Shown here piece by piece: positions 41,726-50,445 of a stretch of DNA of 64,000 nt. The position numbers were made by a program, and so were the translations under genes. The notes beneath the pieces were generated by a model. The model searched no databases. It was not told the origin of the DNA and saw nothing but the letters and a program-made list of their open reading frames with translations. Source of the DNA: Clostridiales bacterium (GTDB lineage Bacteria; Bacillota; Clostridia; Saccharofermentanales; Saccharofermentanaceae); contig JAFZVE010000048.1 in assembly GCA_017617995.1 (NCBI GenBank), positions 17,509 to 81,508 of the forward strand, in the 5' to 3' direction. Positions within the stretch are counted from its first letter, which is position 1, and every line of letters begins with the position of its first letter.

Positions 41726-43741
41726 ATGAAGTTCTTACACAGTGGTAAGCTGCATCAGAGATCCAGCAAACGAGGAGGTATGCTCATTCTCGTTCTGATG
41801 ATCTTTGCTGTATCCCTTATCCTTATTTCATCTGCAATGACAATTACTCTGGCCAGCCGTAACCGCTACTATGTGGATGCGGAGAGAAGCCAGGAGAGAT
41901 TGACGCTGTCATGTGCGGCAGAAACGATCCTTGATGCTATACAGAAACAGGAAATTACTGATGCTCAAGTAAAGACTATGGCGTCGACCAACGGTACTAC
42001 AGAATACAAGATTACAGGTGCTCAGGAATCCAAGCTTGGAGGTACTGCGAGTTCCGATAGTGGTAAGAATATCGCACCTGGTCTTTCCAATAACTCGACC
42101 AGTAATCAGACTTATTTCACAGTGAAGCCTGCTTCTGAGGGTTCAAACGATGTTATCATGGAATTTGCAACCATTATTGATGTAACAGGAAGTGATAGCA
42201 ACTATGAGAGACTTCGTGTGTATCTCGAATATACAGGAAGTCCGGAGATTCCTGAGATCTGTGCCAATATGGTAACTGCAGGTTCCGATGATGATCCCAA
42301 TGTTCTGGATATTCAGGACTTGATGGTGAATACAGATAAGTCTTATACAGTTTTCCATGGCAACATTTCGTTGTCTGGATATCAGAGTCAGACGTATGTT
42401 GAGAATACTGCAGTATTTACTGGCAAACTGGGGGCAGCGCAAGGTTCTCGTTTCATGCATGATGTAGTTTTTTACGGAAAAGATGCAACTATCGACGTTG
42501 CAAGCATTGGCGGTAATGGTATATCTACAACCGGAAACATCTACTTCTTAGGTATTGATTACGGTGAGAGTGACAATAATCAACTTAATGTTTTCAATGG
42601 AACTCCGCCAGAATCCAATTTTAATATTGTTTCTGATGGTATCTATTTCTACAATGCAAGAATGTACGTCACAAACCAGGTTCGTGGCGCTGATCAGCAA
42701 TCGTACCAAGCAAATGTCGGCGGATATTTCTCCGGATACAATCGTCCGGTTTGGGAAGGCAAATACTGGGTCGTAGATGGAGGTAGCTCCGTTGAGAGAA
42801 ACAAAGAATGGTCTGGTGCGAAGAACGTTATTATTGTTAAAGATGGTAGCGCAACATTCCATAGAAATCAGTGGGAAACAGGAAGTCAGATAACAGAGAC
42901 GGTATATGATAATGAGGCAGCTCTTCTGGCTTCGTCGGTACAAGAGCATAAGGATATGTATAACACCCTCAAAACTAAGGGACAGAGTTACCTGACGGAT
43001 GAGGCGCTGAAAAAAGCAGCGGAACAGCAGGTTCCTTCGATGACTGCACAGAGCAATGCTTATGGCTCATACGCTTCTAAGGCTCCTACGTCGAATACGG
43101 ATCCAACTAAGGTGATTACATCTGGTTGCGGAACTAAAACTATAACTGGAAATAATAATCACTTTGTCATGTCCGGATCTTATTCCAATGGTGATGTGAC
43201 GCTTGAGGGAGATTCGAGTATCTATATGACAGGAAATGTCGACTTCAATAATTTCCGCATCCGCGTTGCCGATACGGATCACCTCACAATTGTTCTGGCG
43301 AAGAATGCAACTTTGACTATGCATGAAGGCAACGAGTATAGCCATACAGGAATCATTTCTGTTTCTATGCGAAATGGCTCGTTGGAGGGTAAAGCCTCAG
43401 AAACAGATATGAGAGGAAAGTCTGGACAAAAACCGGCATGTTATATCATTGGTTTGGGTAAAAATACCGTTACGTTGCAGCATCCTGCCGTGCTTGATGC
43501 TTATGTCAGCCTCGCAGGAACAGGGGAAGATGCAGGTTCATTCGTATATGGTGGTGGTTCACCTTCGGCTCCGGTTGCCTTCTATGGAAGAGTAGAGGCG
43601 GCTAAGATTAAGTCAGGCGCAGGTGGCCAGGGCGGTCAGATGTTTATGGAATATTGTCCGGGTGTCAATGAAGATAGTAATACACCGCAACCGTTACAGA
43701 GTGCCTACACGGTAAAGAGCTATGAGTATTACTACACCTGA
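41726..43741 (+). CDS. PilX-like pilus-associated protein
   Basis: A 671-residue protein with GGAGG upstream. Residues 15-60 (KRGGMLILVLMIFAVSLIL, then TLASRNRYYVDAERSQERL) match the PilX N-terminal type: a basic run, a membrane helix, then a long amphipathic helix, but no GFxxxE prepilin motif. The rest is Ser/Thr/Gly/Asn-rich and beta-like, with polar-residue-rich repeats resembling surface adhesins, and ends with Tyr-rich YEYYYT. In other bacteria PilX-type proteins modulate pilus assembly and adhesion. It is followed by a strong terminator and separated from the main pilus operon by pilD on the other strand. Confidence 0.65.
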   Translation: MKFLHSGKLHQRSSKRGGMLILVLMIFAVSLILISSAMTITLASRNRYYVDAERSQERLTLSCAAETILDAIQKQEITDAQVKTMASTNGTTEYKITGAQESKLGGTASSDSGKNIAPGLSNNSTSNQTYFTVKPASEGSNDVIMEFATIIDVTGSDSNYERLRVYLEYTGSPEIPEICANMVTAGSDDDPNVLDIQDLMVNTDKSYTVFHGNISLSGYQSQTYVENTAVFTGKLGAAQGSRFMHDVVFYGKDATIDVASIGGNGISTTGNIYFLGIDYGESDNNQLNVFNGTPPESNFNIVSDGIYFYNARMYVTNQVRGADQQSYQANVGGYFSGYNRPVWEGKYWVVDGGSSVERNKEWSGAKNVIIVKDGSATFHRNQWETGSQITETVYDNEAALLASSVQEHKDMYNTLKTKGQSYLTDEALKKAAEQQVPSMTAQSNAYGSYASKAPTSNTDPTKVITSGCGTKTITGNNNHFVMSGSYSNGDVTLEGDSSIYMTGNVDFNNFRIRVADTDHLTIVLAKNATLTMHEGNEYSHTGIISVSMRNGSLEGKASETDMRGKSGQKPACYIIGLGKNTVTLQHPAVLDAYVSLAGTGEDAGSFVYGGGSPSAPVAFYGRVEAAKIKSGAGGQGGQMFMEYCPGVNEDSNTPQPLQSAYTVKSYEYYYT

Positions 43742-43802
43742 TTTGCAGGGGGGCAAAGTAAACCCAAGTTTCTGGCAAAATAGTTAATCGTCGATAAAGA
43801 CA

Positions 43803-43830
43803 GGGGGGCTCGAAAGAGCCCCCCAAATTT
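43803..43830. terminator. Terminator between the convergent PilX-like and pilD genes
   Basis: GGGGGGCTC, GAAA loop and GAGCCCCCC form a nine-pair GC-rich hairpin. T-runs are weak on the plus strand (AAATTT) and TCTTT-like on the minus strand, so it may act in both directions. The rest of 43742-44005 shows no gene. Confidence 0.65.
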
Positions 43831-44005
43831 ATGTCTGGAAAATGTGTGTAGCATGACAAGCGGATATCGGATAGTTTAACGAGTCGTGATTGTATAATTT
43901 GTAGCTTCTGTCAAATCTGAACTTTGATCTCGATGAAATAATTCGAAGGTGAGAGATATAAACAACTCTCAAACGAGTCAGAGCCAGTAAGAGAAAAGTC
44001 GAGAA

Positions 44006-44872
44006 TCAAAAACAGAAGTAAAGTGAATAGGCGAAGTAGCCAATTGCTGCTCCAGAAGCAAGAAATGTACCGAGATACTTCACGTTCTTACCATTTTTGA
44101 TCAGAACCCTTGCAATCAGATAGACTGTAGCGGTCACGAGAGAAGGGATAGCTCCGATGGCCGCGCAGAGTGCTATGGCAAAAAGATCCGATGTGCGGAT
44201 AGCCTTGGATTCTTTGCTGTGGAAATATACTCCTAAAGATTTAAATCCCATAGTCAGGATAACGGAAATGGCAACAGCGAGAAGCCCGATGGCTGCTCCG
44301 ATGAGTGTCTGAAGCAACCACTTTCCGATCAGAGAAGCCAGACTCTCTGAGGCGGTATCTCTGATGGCATGAAGGATACGTGCAAGTATCTGAACAAGGA
44401 AATCAATTCCCAGTGCACTAGTCATGACGTACATGGAAGAACCGGTATCCTTCATGATCATCATCTCGACGATGACGATGTTAATCATAACAAACAGAGC
44501 ACACAGCTCGATAAAGGGGAAAATATTCTTGGCGGGTTCGAGTGGATCGAGAAACATCGTAAGGTGGGTGGCGGCCATGATCATGTAGAAGAGAGCTGTC
44601 AGACTTTCGATCTTGATGTATCGTGAGGAGACGGGTGTCTTGCAGTAACGGCATTTTCCGCCCAGGAAGAGCCAGCTGAAGATTGGAACGAGATCCAGTG
44701 CACCGAGCTCATGCCCGCAGGTCATACACATGGAGTGCCCTTTTACGATCGTGCGGTGTTCCGGAATCCTGTAGATGCAGACGTTTGTGAAACTTCCGAC
44801 GATGGAACCGAATATTCCGGCCAGAACAATATTAATGATAGCTAAAACCAATTCGGGACTCATTTTTGTCAC
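44006..44872 (-). CDS. pilD: Prepilin peptidase (type IV leader peptidase, A24)
   Basis: A 288-residue membrane enzyme that trims prepilin leaders. The N-terminal GSIVGSFTNVCIYRIPEH is the family start, and two CxxC pairs (Cys49/52 and Cys74/77) form the methylase-linked zinc site. Likely catalytic aspartates are Asp142 (MIMKDTG) and Asp229 (IRTSDLF). The usual GxGD around the second Asp is RTSD here, a divergence worth noting. About eight helices are present. It lies among the pilus genes but on the opposite strand, convergent with the PilX-like gene and divergent from pilB. Confidence 0.85.
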   Translation of the reverse strand: MTKMSPELVLAIINIVLAGIFGSIVGSFTNVCIYRIPEHRTIVKGHSMCMTCGHELGALDLVPIFSWLFLGGKCRYCKTPVSSRYIKIESLTALFYMIMAATHLTMFLDPLEPAKNIFPFIELCALFVMINIVIVEMMIMKDTGSSMYVMTSALGIDFLVQILARILHAIRDTASESLASLIGKWLLQTLIGAAIGLLAVAISVILTMGFKSLGVYFHSKESKAIRTSDLFAIALCAAIGAIPSLVTATVYLIARVLIKNGKNVKYLGTFLASGAAIGYFAYSLYFCF

Positions 44873-45078
44873 ACCTCCAATATGTACTCTACATTATTAC
44901 AAACCTTCGGAATATGCAAATAACCTTTCTTTTTTCTTGCTTTTCTATCAAACTTTTTTGTATATTTTCTACAAAATATTCAGTTTTTGTTGCAAAAACA
45001 CAGTTTTCCATGTATATTTATTGAGAAAAAGACGATGGTATTTGACACGTCATTATGGGATCGGGTTACAAGAGAGTA

Positions 45079-45117
45079 ACAGTTTCGCTTAGATAATGAG
45101 CGAAATTGTAATTTTTT
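45079..45117 (+). terminator. Intrinsic terminator or attenuator upstream of pilB
   Basis: ACAGTTTCGCT (45079-45089) and AGCGAAATTGT (45099-45109) form an 11-pair stem with one wobble and a nine-base loop, followed by ATTTTTTG. No plus-strand gene ends here. It may therefore end a leader transcript from the TTGACA box at 45042, acting as an attenuator for the pilus operon. Confidence 0.65.
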
Positions 45118-45136
45118 GTTTACACGAAACCCTATA

Positions 45137-45152
45137 CAAACGGTGCCGTTTG
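45137..45152. promoter_or_regulatory. Inverted repeat (possible operator) upstream of pilB
   Basis: CAAACGG and CCGTTTG are perfect seven-base complements two bases apart, 90 bp ahead of pilB. Confidence 0.4.
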
Positions 45153-45179
45153 GGTGTACATTACTATTATCGAAATATG

Positions 45180-45203
45180 TGTGAGACGTGACACGTTCTC
45201 ACA
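45180..45203. promoter_or_regulatory. 24-bp near-perfect palindrome just upstream of pilB
   Basis: TGTGAGACGTG and CACGTTCTCACA are complementary apart from one extra T, around a single central A. The outer TGTGA...TCACA halves resemble dimeric helix-turn-helix operator geometry. It lies 38 bp before the pilB start. Confidence 0.55.
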
Positions 45204-45241
45204 AATAGATACTAAAGCGTGCATCAATTTGGGAGGGTATG

Positions 45242-46918
45242 ATGAAACGATTAGGTGACATACTTATTGACAGCGGCTTTCTGTCCCAGGCAGAACTGCA
45301 GGAAGCTCTTGAAGCGCAACGTTCTTCCGGATCCAAGAAACGTCTTGGTGAAATCATCGTAGAGAAAGGTCTCCTCACGGAGCTTGACATACTTAGAGCT
45401 ATCTCCAGTCAGTATGAACTCCCCATTATTGACCTGCAACAGGTAGATATCGACCAGGAAGCGACCAAAGTGGTTACAGAGCAGTATTGCGAAGAGAACC
45501 TGATTATTCCGGTTGCTTTTGACGAAGGGAAACTGGTCGTTGCGATATATGACCCGCTCAATATCCTCGTAACAGATGACCTGCGTTTCCGTACAGGTAA
45601 CGATATCGTTACTCTTCTTGCACCGAAGCAGCAGATTCTCACGGCCATTAAGATGAACTATGGTAAGGAAGTCGCGAAGAAAGCGGCTGACGATCTGGCT
45701 GCTGACCTCGATATCGAGGATATGAGGAAGCTCGGTGATGAGATTACTGATGAAGTTAATAATGCTCCGGTAGTTAAGCTTGTTAACTCGATGATCGAGT
45801 TTGCTATCCGGGCTAATTCGTCCGATATTCACATCGAACCGATGGAAGATCGTGTTCGAGTCCGTATCCGTATCGATGGTGTCCTTCAGGAAATCATGGA
45901 CAACCCGATTGCCGCGAGAGACGCTATCATCACCCGTATTAAGATCCTTTCCGGCATGAACATCGCCGAGAAGCGTATCCCTCAGGACGGTCGTGTTCAG
46001 ACCATCATCAACGGCAAGCCGGTTGACATGCGTGTATCTATCCTCCCAACAGTACACGGCGAGAAAACCGTTATCCGTATCCTGGCAAAGAACGACGCGA
46101 ACCTGAATCGTAAGTATCTGGGTATCAGCGAGCACAACAACGAGATGATCGATCGAATCGTTAAGGTTCCGCAGGGCGTTTGCCTCATCTCCGGTCCTAC
46201 CGGTTCCGGTAAAACCACCACGCTTTATACCCTTCTTTCTGAAAAGAACAGTCCCGAAACCAATATCGTAACCGTTGAGGACCCGGTAGAAATTCAGATC
46301 CCAGGACTCAATCAGGTACAGGTTAACGCGAAGGCAGGTATGACCTTTGCCAGCGGTCTCCGTTCTATCCTCCGTCAGGACCCTGACATTATCCTCGTCG
46401 GTGAGATCCGTGACGGTGAGACGGCTGAAATCGCAATGCGAGCTGCCATTACAGGTCACTTGGTATTTAGTACAATCCATACCAACGACGCTGTTTCGTC
46501 CATTAACCGTTTGATCGATATGGGTATCGAGCCGTTCATGGTTTCCACAGCTCTTATCGGAGTTGTTGCACAGCGTCTCGTACGTCGTATTTGCACCAAC
46601 TGCCGTGAAGAATATACGCCGGGCCCGGATGAAGTTGAACTTCTCAAGCTCAAGCCGGGACAGAAACTGTATCGTGGCGCAGGCTGCTCCGAATGCGGAG
46701 AAAAAGGATATAAGGGTCGTATCGCGATCCATGAAGTGGTTATTATGACCAAAGCCATGAGAGCATTGCTCGAGCGTCGCGCCAGTGAAGATGAGATGCG
46801 CCAGCTCGCAATCTCCGAGGGAACGCTTATGCTTGCGGATTCTGCTGCACAGTTAGTTTTGGAGGGTATTACTACTGTACAGGAGATGAGTAAAGTAACA
46901 TATTCCATTGACGGTTAA
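45242..46918 (+). CDS. pilB: Type IV pilus assembly ATPase
   Basis: A 558-residue GspE/PilB motor. The N-terminal MshEN-like domain (about 1-150; MKRLGDILIDSGFLSQAELQEAL) precedes the ATPase, which has Walker A GPTGSGKTTT (about 317-326), Asp box EDPVE, Walker B VGEIRDGETA and the His box. The zinc motif CTNC...CSEC is near 455-485. It energises pilin extraction from the membrane. ATG 45242 is preferred to the adjacent ATG 45239 because the GGGAGGG site would be too close to the latter. It heads the operon pilB-T-C-M-N-O, which uses a restricted, highly expressed-type codon set. Confidence 0.95.
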   Translation: MKRLGDILIDSGFLSQAELQEALEAQRSSGSKKRLGEIIVEKGLLTELDILRAISSQYELPIIDLQQVDIDQEATKVVTEQYCEENLIIPVAFDEGKLVVAIYDPLNILVTDDLRFRTGNDIVTLLAPKQQILTAIKMNYGKEVAKKAADDLAADLDIEDMRKLGDEITDEVNNAPVVKLVNSMIEFAIRANSSDIHIEPMEDRVRVRIRIDGVLQEIMDNPIAARDAIITRIKILSGMNIAEKRIPQDGRVQTIINGKPVDMRVSILPTVHGEKTVIRILAKNDANLNRKYLGISEHNNEMIDRIVKVPQGVCLISGPTGSGKTTTLYTLLSEKNSPETNIVTVEDPVEIQIPGLNQVQVNAKAGMTFASGLRSILRQDPDIILVGEIRDGETAEIAMRAAITGHLVFSTIHTNDAVSSINRLIDMGIEPFMVSTALIGVVAQRLVRRICTNCREEYTPGPDEVELLKLKPGQKLYRGAGCSECGEKGYKGRIAIHEVVIMTKAMRALLERRASEDEMRQLAISEGTLMLADSAAQLVLEGITTVQEMSKVTYSIDG

Positions 46919-46930
46919 GGAGGAAAGAAA

Positions 46931-48052
46931 GTGGAAGAATTTACATTAAGTATGGATGCCATTCTCACAGAGGCTGTTCGCCGCCAGGCGTCCGATACGC
47001 ACATCACGGTCGGTCTACCGCCGATGATCCGCGTACACGGTGAACTCATGCCCCTGAATTCCAACATCCTGACGCAGAGTGACACAGAGTACCTCTGTAA
47101 GTCTATGTTGGATAAATCCAGGCAGCAGTACTTGAACGAGCGCGGTGAGATCGACTTCTCGTATGTAGTAAAGGACTACAGCCGTTTCCGTTGCAACGTG
47201 TTTAAGCAGCGCGGAAGCTATACCCTGGCTGCCCGTACTATTACTACAGAGATTCCTTCCTGTGAACGTCTCGGACTTCCTGAACTGTTCAAGGATCTGG
47301 CGCTTAAGCCACGTGGATTGATCCTCGTTACGGGTCCTACGGGTTCCGGTAAGTCTACTACACTGGCTGCTATGGTTGGTCATATCAATCAGAACCGCCG
47401 TTGTCATGTACTTACACTGGAGGAGCCGATCGAGTATCTGCACCGTCACGGTGAGTCCATGATTAACCAGCGTGAAGTTCACGAGGATACACTCTCCTTT
47501 GCAAATGCTCTCCGCGCCGCACTCCGTGAAGACCCGGATGTTATCATGGTAGGTGAGATGCGTGACCTCGATACGATCAGTACCGCGATTACCGCTTCTG
47601 AAACCGGTCACTTGGTTATGTCTACCCTTCATACTAGTGGTGCGGCCGATACGATTAACCGTATCATCGACGTATTCCCTCCGCATCAGCAGGATCAGAT
47701 CCGCGTTCAGCTCGGAACGGTTCTCGTTGCTGTTATTTCTCAGACACTTCTTCCGCGTGCGGATGGCTCCGGACGTGTAGCTGCGTTTGAGATCCTGATT
47801 GCGAATGACGCGGTTCGTAACTTGATTCGTGAAGGTAAGACCTACCAGATCGACAATACGATCGCTACGAATCTTAAATCTGGAATGTGCTCGCTCGACT
47901 ACTATCTGGCCGAGCTCACGAAGAAGGGCCTTATCACACGTGAGACTGCTATCTCCCGTTGTAAGGATCCGGATGAGTATCGTCGTTATCTGGCTGCGGC
48001 CGGAACGGCTAACTCCGTTTCAAGCGGTCTATTTAGCTCACTTGAGTATTAA
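46931..48052 (+). CDS. pilT: Pilus retraction ATPase
   Basis: A 373-residue PilT-type ATPase with GTG start and AGGAGG seven bases upstream, 12 bp after pilB. N-terminal ASDTHITVGLPPMIRVHGEL is the PilT signature; Walker A GPTGSGKST begins at residue 135, with EDPIE-type LEEPIEYLH, Walker B VGEMRDLDTIS and HTSGAADTINRIIDVFP following. It depolymerises pili and drives twitching or surface sensing, so these pili are likely retractile. Confidence 0.95.
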   Translation: MEEFTLSMDAILTEAVRRQASDTHITVGLPPMIRVHGELMPLNSNILTQSDTEYLCKSMLDKSRQQYLNERGEIDFSYVVKDYSRFRCNVFKQRGSYTLAARTITTEIPSCERLGLPELFKDLALKPRGLILVTGPTGSGKSTTLAAMVGHINQNRRCHVLTLEEPIEYLHRHGESMINQREVHEDTLSFANALRAALREDPDVIMVGEMRDLDTISTAITASETGHLVMSTLHTSGAADTINRIIDVFPPHQQDQIRVQLGTVLVAVISQTLLPRADGSGRVAAFEILIANDAVRNLIREGKTYQIDNTIATNLKSGMCSLDYYLAELTKKGLITRETAISRCKDPDEYRRYLAAAGTANSVSSGLFSSLEY

Positions 48053-48079
48053 TAGAAAAGAAAGAAGGAGGTTTGCTTC

Positions 48080-49288
48080 ATGCCAAATTTCAAATATGAA
48101 GTAGTCGATGCGGCGGGTCGTTCGAGCAAGGGTATCATCGAAGCAGCAACTATTGCTGATGCTTCAAAGATGCTACGGGCCGACGGTCGTTTCATTGCTT
48201 CACTTGAGCAGGATACCGGTGCCGGAATTCTCTCGATGAACATTGGAAGCCCGAAGCTGAAGACAAAAGATCTTATGATCATCACCAGACAGCTTTCTTC
48301 TCTTTTGAGCGCAGGTATTACAGTTATCCGTTCTCTGGATATGTTGTATCAGCAATTGGAGAGTAAGAAGGCGAAGGCCGTAATCGGATCTGTTTACGAG
48401 TCTATTCAGGCAGGTAAGACACTGTCTGAGGCATTCCGTGAACAGTCGAAGGCGTTGCCGACCATCATGGTATCCATGATCTCCGCAGGTGAAGAATCCG
48501 GTCGTCTGGACGAAGTTATGAACCGACTTGCGGCGCACTTTGAGAAAGAGCAGAAGTTGAAGAATAAGGTCGGTGCTGCGATGGTTTACCCGATCATCTT
48601 GGCTGTAGTTACATTCGGTATCACGGTCGGACTTATGACGCTTGTTGTTCCGAGATTTGCTGTCACCCTCAATGAATTGGGCGGTGAGTTGCCGGGTCTG
48701 ACCAGAGCAGTTATGGCATTCAGTGATAGTATCGTCGATTTCTGGTACATCTACCTTTCAGTTATCCTCGGTATTGTTGTAGCTTTCCGTCTGTTTATCC
48801 ATTCCGAGAAAGGTTCCATGGTTTGGGCGAAGTTCAAGCTTAAAGTGCCGATCGTCGGTAAGGCTCAGAAGGCTACTGCCGCTGCTCGTTTTACAAGAAC
48901 GATGTCTACGCTTCTGCGAAGCGGTATCTCCGTTCTTGACTCTATGGAAATCACCAGTCATACACTTGGTAACAAGTATCTGGAAGCACAGCTTTACGAT
49001 TCCAGAAATGAGATCCGTAAAGGTTCTTCTGTTTCCAGATCGATCAGAGGAATTAAAGAATTCCCTCCGATGATCTACGCGATGACGGCCATTGGCGAAG
49101 AATCCGGTACGCTCGATAGCATTCTGGATAAGGCCGCGGACTTCTTTGAAGATGAGGCAGATGCCGCAACAGCAAAGATGACTGCAGCGATGGAGCCTCT
49201 TATGATCGTCATCATGGCTGGTGTTGTTCTTGTAATCGTTGGTGCCTGCGGTCTGCCGGTACTCACCATGTCCAAGAATATTATGTGA
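48080..49288 (+). CDS. pilC: Type IV pilus inner-membrane platform protein
   Basis: A 402-residue PilC/GspF protein. Two GspF domains (about 65-190 and 270-395) each carry a membrane helix pair; motifs include KDLMIITRQLSSLLSAGITVIRSL, VSMISAGEESGRLDEVM and YAMTAIGEESGTLDSILDKAADFFE. It couples the ATPases to pilin in the membrane. GGAGG precedes its ATG and it lies 27 bp after pilT. Confidence 0.94.
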   Translation: MPNFKYEVVDAAGRSSKGIIEAATIADASKMLRADGRFIASLEQDTGAGILSMNIGSPKLKTKDLMIITRQLSSLLSAGITVIRSLDMLYQQLESKKAKAVIGSVYESIQAGKTLSEAFREQSKALPTIMVSMISAGEESGRLDEVMNRLAAHFEKEQKLKNKVGAAMVYPIILAVVTFGITVGLMTLVVPRFAVTLNELGGELPGLTRAVMAFSDSIVDFWYIYLSVILGIVVAFRLFIHSEKGSMVWAKFKLKVPIVGKAQKATAAARFTRTMSTLLRSGISVLDSMEITSHTLGNKYLEAQLYDSRNEIRKGSSVSRSIRGIKEFPPMIYAMTAIGEESGTLDSILDKAADFFEDEADAATAKMTAAMEPLMIVIMAGVVLVIVGACGLPVLTMSKNIM

Positions 49289-49312
49289 TGATAACTCGAA
49301 AGGAGATTAGTT

Positions 49313-50431
49313 ATGGCTTTTGGAACTGGAAGCAGCAGAGAGATTTCAATTGATGTCTCGAGCTCAAACATGAAAATGGTACTCGGCGGTTACAACCGCA
49401 AAACAGGGGTAGTATCAATCGAAAAATTCGGTCTTATCCCTCTCGAGTCCGACACCATCTCAGACGGCGTCATCGCAGACCAGTTTGGTGTGGTTATGGC
49501 TCTGAAGAATGCTCTTGCAAAGAGTAATATTCAGGACAAGCGTGCGATTCTTACCGTGGAGGGAAGTTATCTTCACACAAGAGATCTTGAACTCCCGGCG
49601 GTCAAGGGCGATCAGCTCCGTGACATGGTACGCTACGAGATTCTCGGTCAGGGCACAAACAACCGTGACATGATCGTTGAATACATTATTTATGATAAGG
49701 TTCTCGACGAAGAGACCAAGCAGCAGAAGTACAAGGTACGTGCTACGGCGATCCCGAAGGACGTTGCGAATGACTTCCGTGAATTGATGAAGACCAGTGC
49801 TTTGGTTCCGGTCGCACTCGATGTTAATCCGAATGCGGTTCGTAAGCTCTTCAAGGGCGGTACGATCAACGGTACGACAAACATCAATTCCAATACACTG
49901 CTTCTCATTGAGCTTTCTTCGAAGACAACGAACATTACCGTTCTTGACAAGGGTTTCCCGGTACTTACCCGTCGTCTTCAGTTTGGTCACTCCAATATCC
50001 GTCAGGTTGCGGAGACAGTTAAGAAAGTACAGGGCAATTCCGCGAACAAGTCTTCCATCCTTACCCGCCGTCTTCAGGTTGTTAAGGGTGAAGGTATCTC
50101 GTCTGTGGATGTGGCCGATATCGATGTATGGCACGAGACCGTTAAGGATGAGCCTTCTCTGAATAGTGCTGTATCCGCTTATTTCAAGAGCCTTACAGAT
50201 GCGATCTCCAGAACAGCTCAGTTCTCGATCTCCAAGTATCATCTCGATGCGATCAGCACATGCTTCCTCTATGGATCCGGTGCAAGATACAGAAAGATGG
50301 ACAAAGAACTCGCCCGTCAGCTGGGCACGCAGGTCGAAGTGCTTGGTTCCCTGAATACGGTTCAGGGTCCGAAGGACTTCCTGCTAAGCGATTATGTGAA
50401 TGCGTGCGGTGCACTCATTCGTGAAAACTGA
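49313..50431 (+). CDS. pilM: Pilus assembly protein PilM (actin-like)
   Basis: A 372-residue cytosolic protein of the actin/FtsA-like PilM family. ISIDVSSSNMKMVLGGYNRK forms the first phosphate-binding loop, LTVEGSYLHTRDLELP follows, and SNTLLLIELSSKTTNITVLDKG is the second. PilM binds the N-terminus of PilN to build the cytoplasmic ring. AAGGAG precedes the ATG; it follows pilC and precedes pilN closely. Confidence 0.88.
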   Translation: MAFGTGSSREISIDVSSSNMKMVLGGYNRKTGVVSIEKFGLIPLESDTISDGVIADQFGVVMALKNALAKSNIQDKRAILTVEGSYLHTRDLELPAVKGDQLRDMVRYEILGQGTNNRDMIVEYIIYDKVLDEETKQQKYKVRATAIPKDVANDFRELMKTSALVPVALDVNPNAVRKLFKGGTINGTTNINSNTLLLIELSSKTTNITVLDKGFPVLTRRLQFGHSNIRQVAETVKKVQGNSANKSSILTRRLQVVKGEGISSVDVADIDVWHETVKDEPSLNSAVSAYFKSLTDAISRTAQFSISKYHLDAISTCFLYGSGARYRKMDKELARQLGTQVEVLGSLNTVQGPKDFLLSDYVNACGALIREN

Positions 50432-50445
50432 AAGGAGGCGAGATT

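Larger units (their letters stand above)
44873..45241. other. AT-rich divergent regulatory region between pilD and pilB
   Basis: No gene is seen in this stretch. It contains a TTGACA box (45042-45047), a GTTAC/GTAAC hairpin (45065-45080) abutting an intrinsic terminator (45079-45117), an inverted repeat CAAACGG/CCGTTTG (45137-45152) and a long palindrome (45180-45203) close to the pilB start. I looked for cyclic-di-GMP riboswitches, which control pili in other Clostridia, and did not recognise one. Confidence 0.6.

Noticed and set aside
44873..45238. Cyclic-di-GMP riboswitch before the pilus operon
   Set aside because: Expected from other Clostridia, but I could not find the conserved cores; only a terminator and palindromes are visible.
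45251..46732. Minus-strand 493-codon ORF opposite pilB
   Set aside because: A shadow of a strongly conserved PilB gene; the translated sequence has no recognisable domain.
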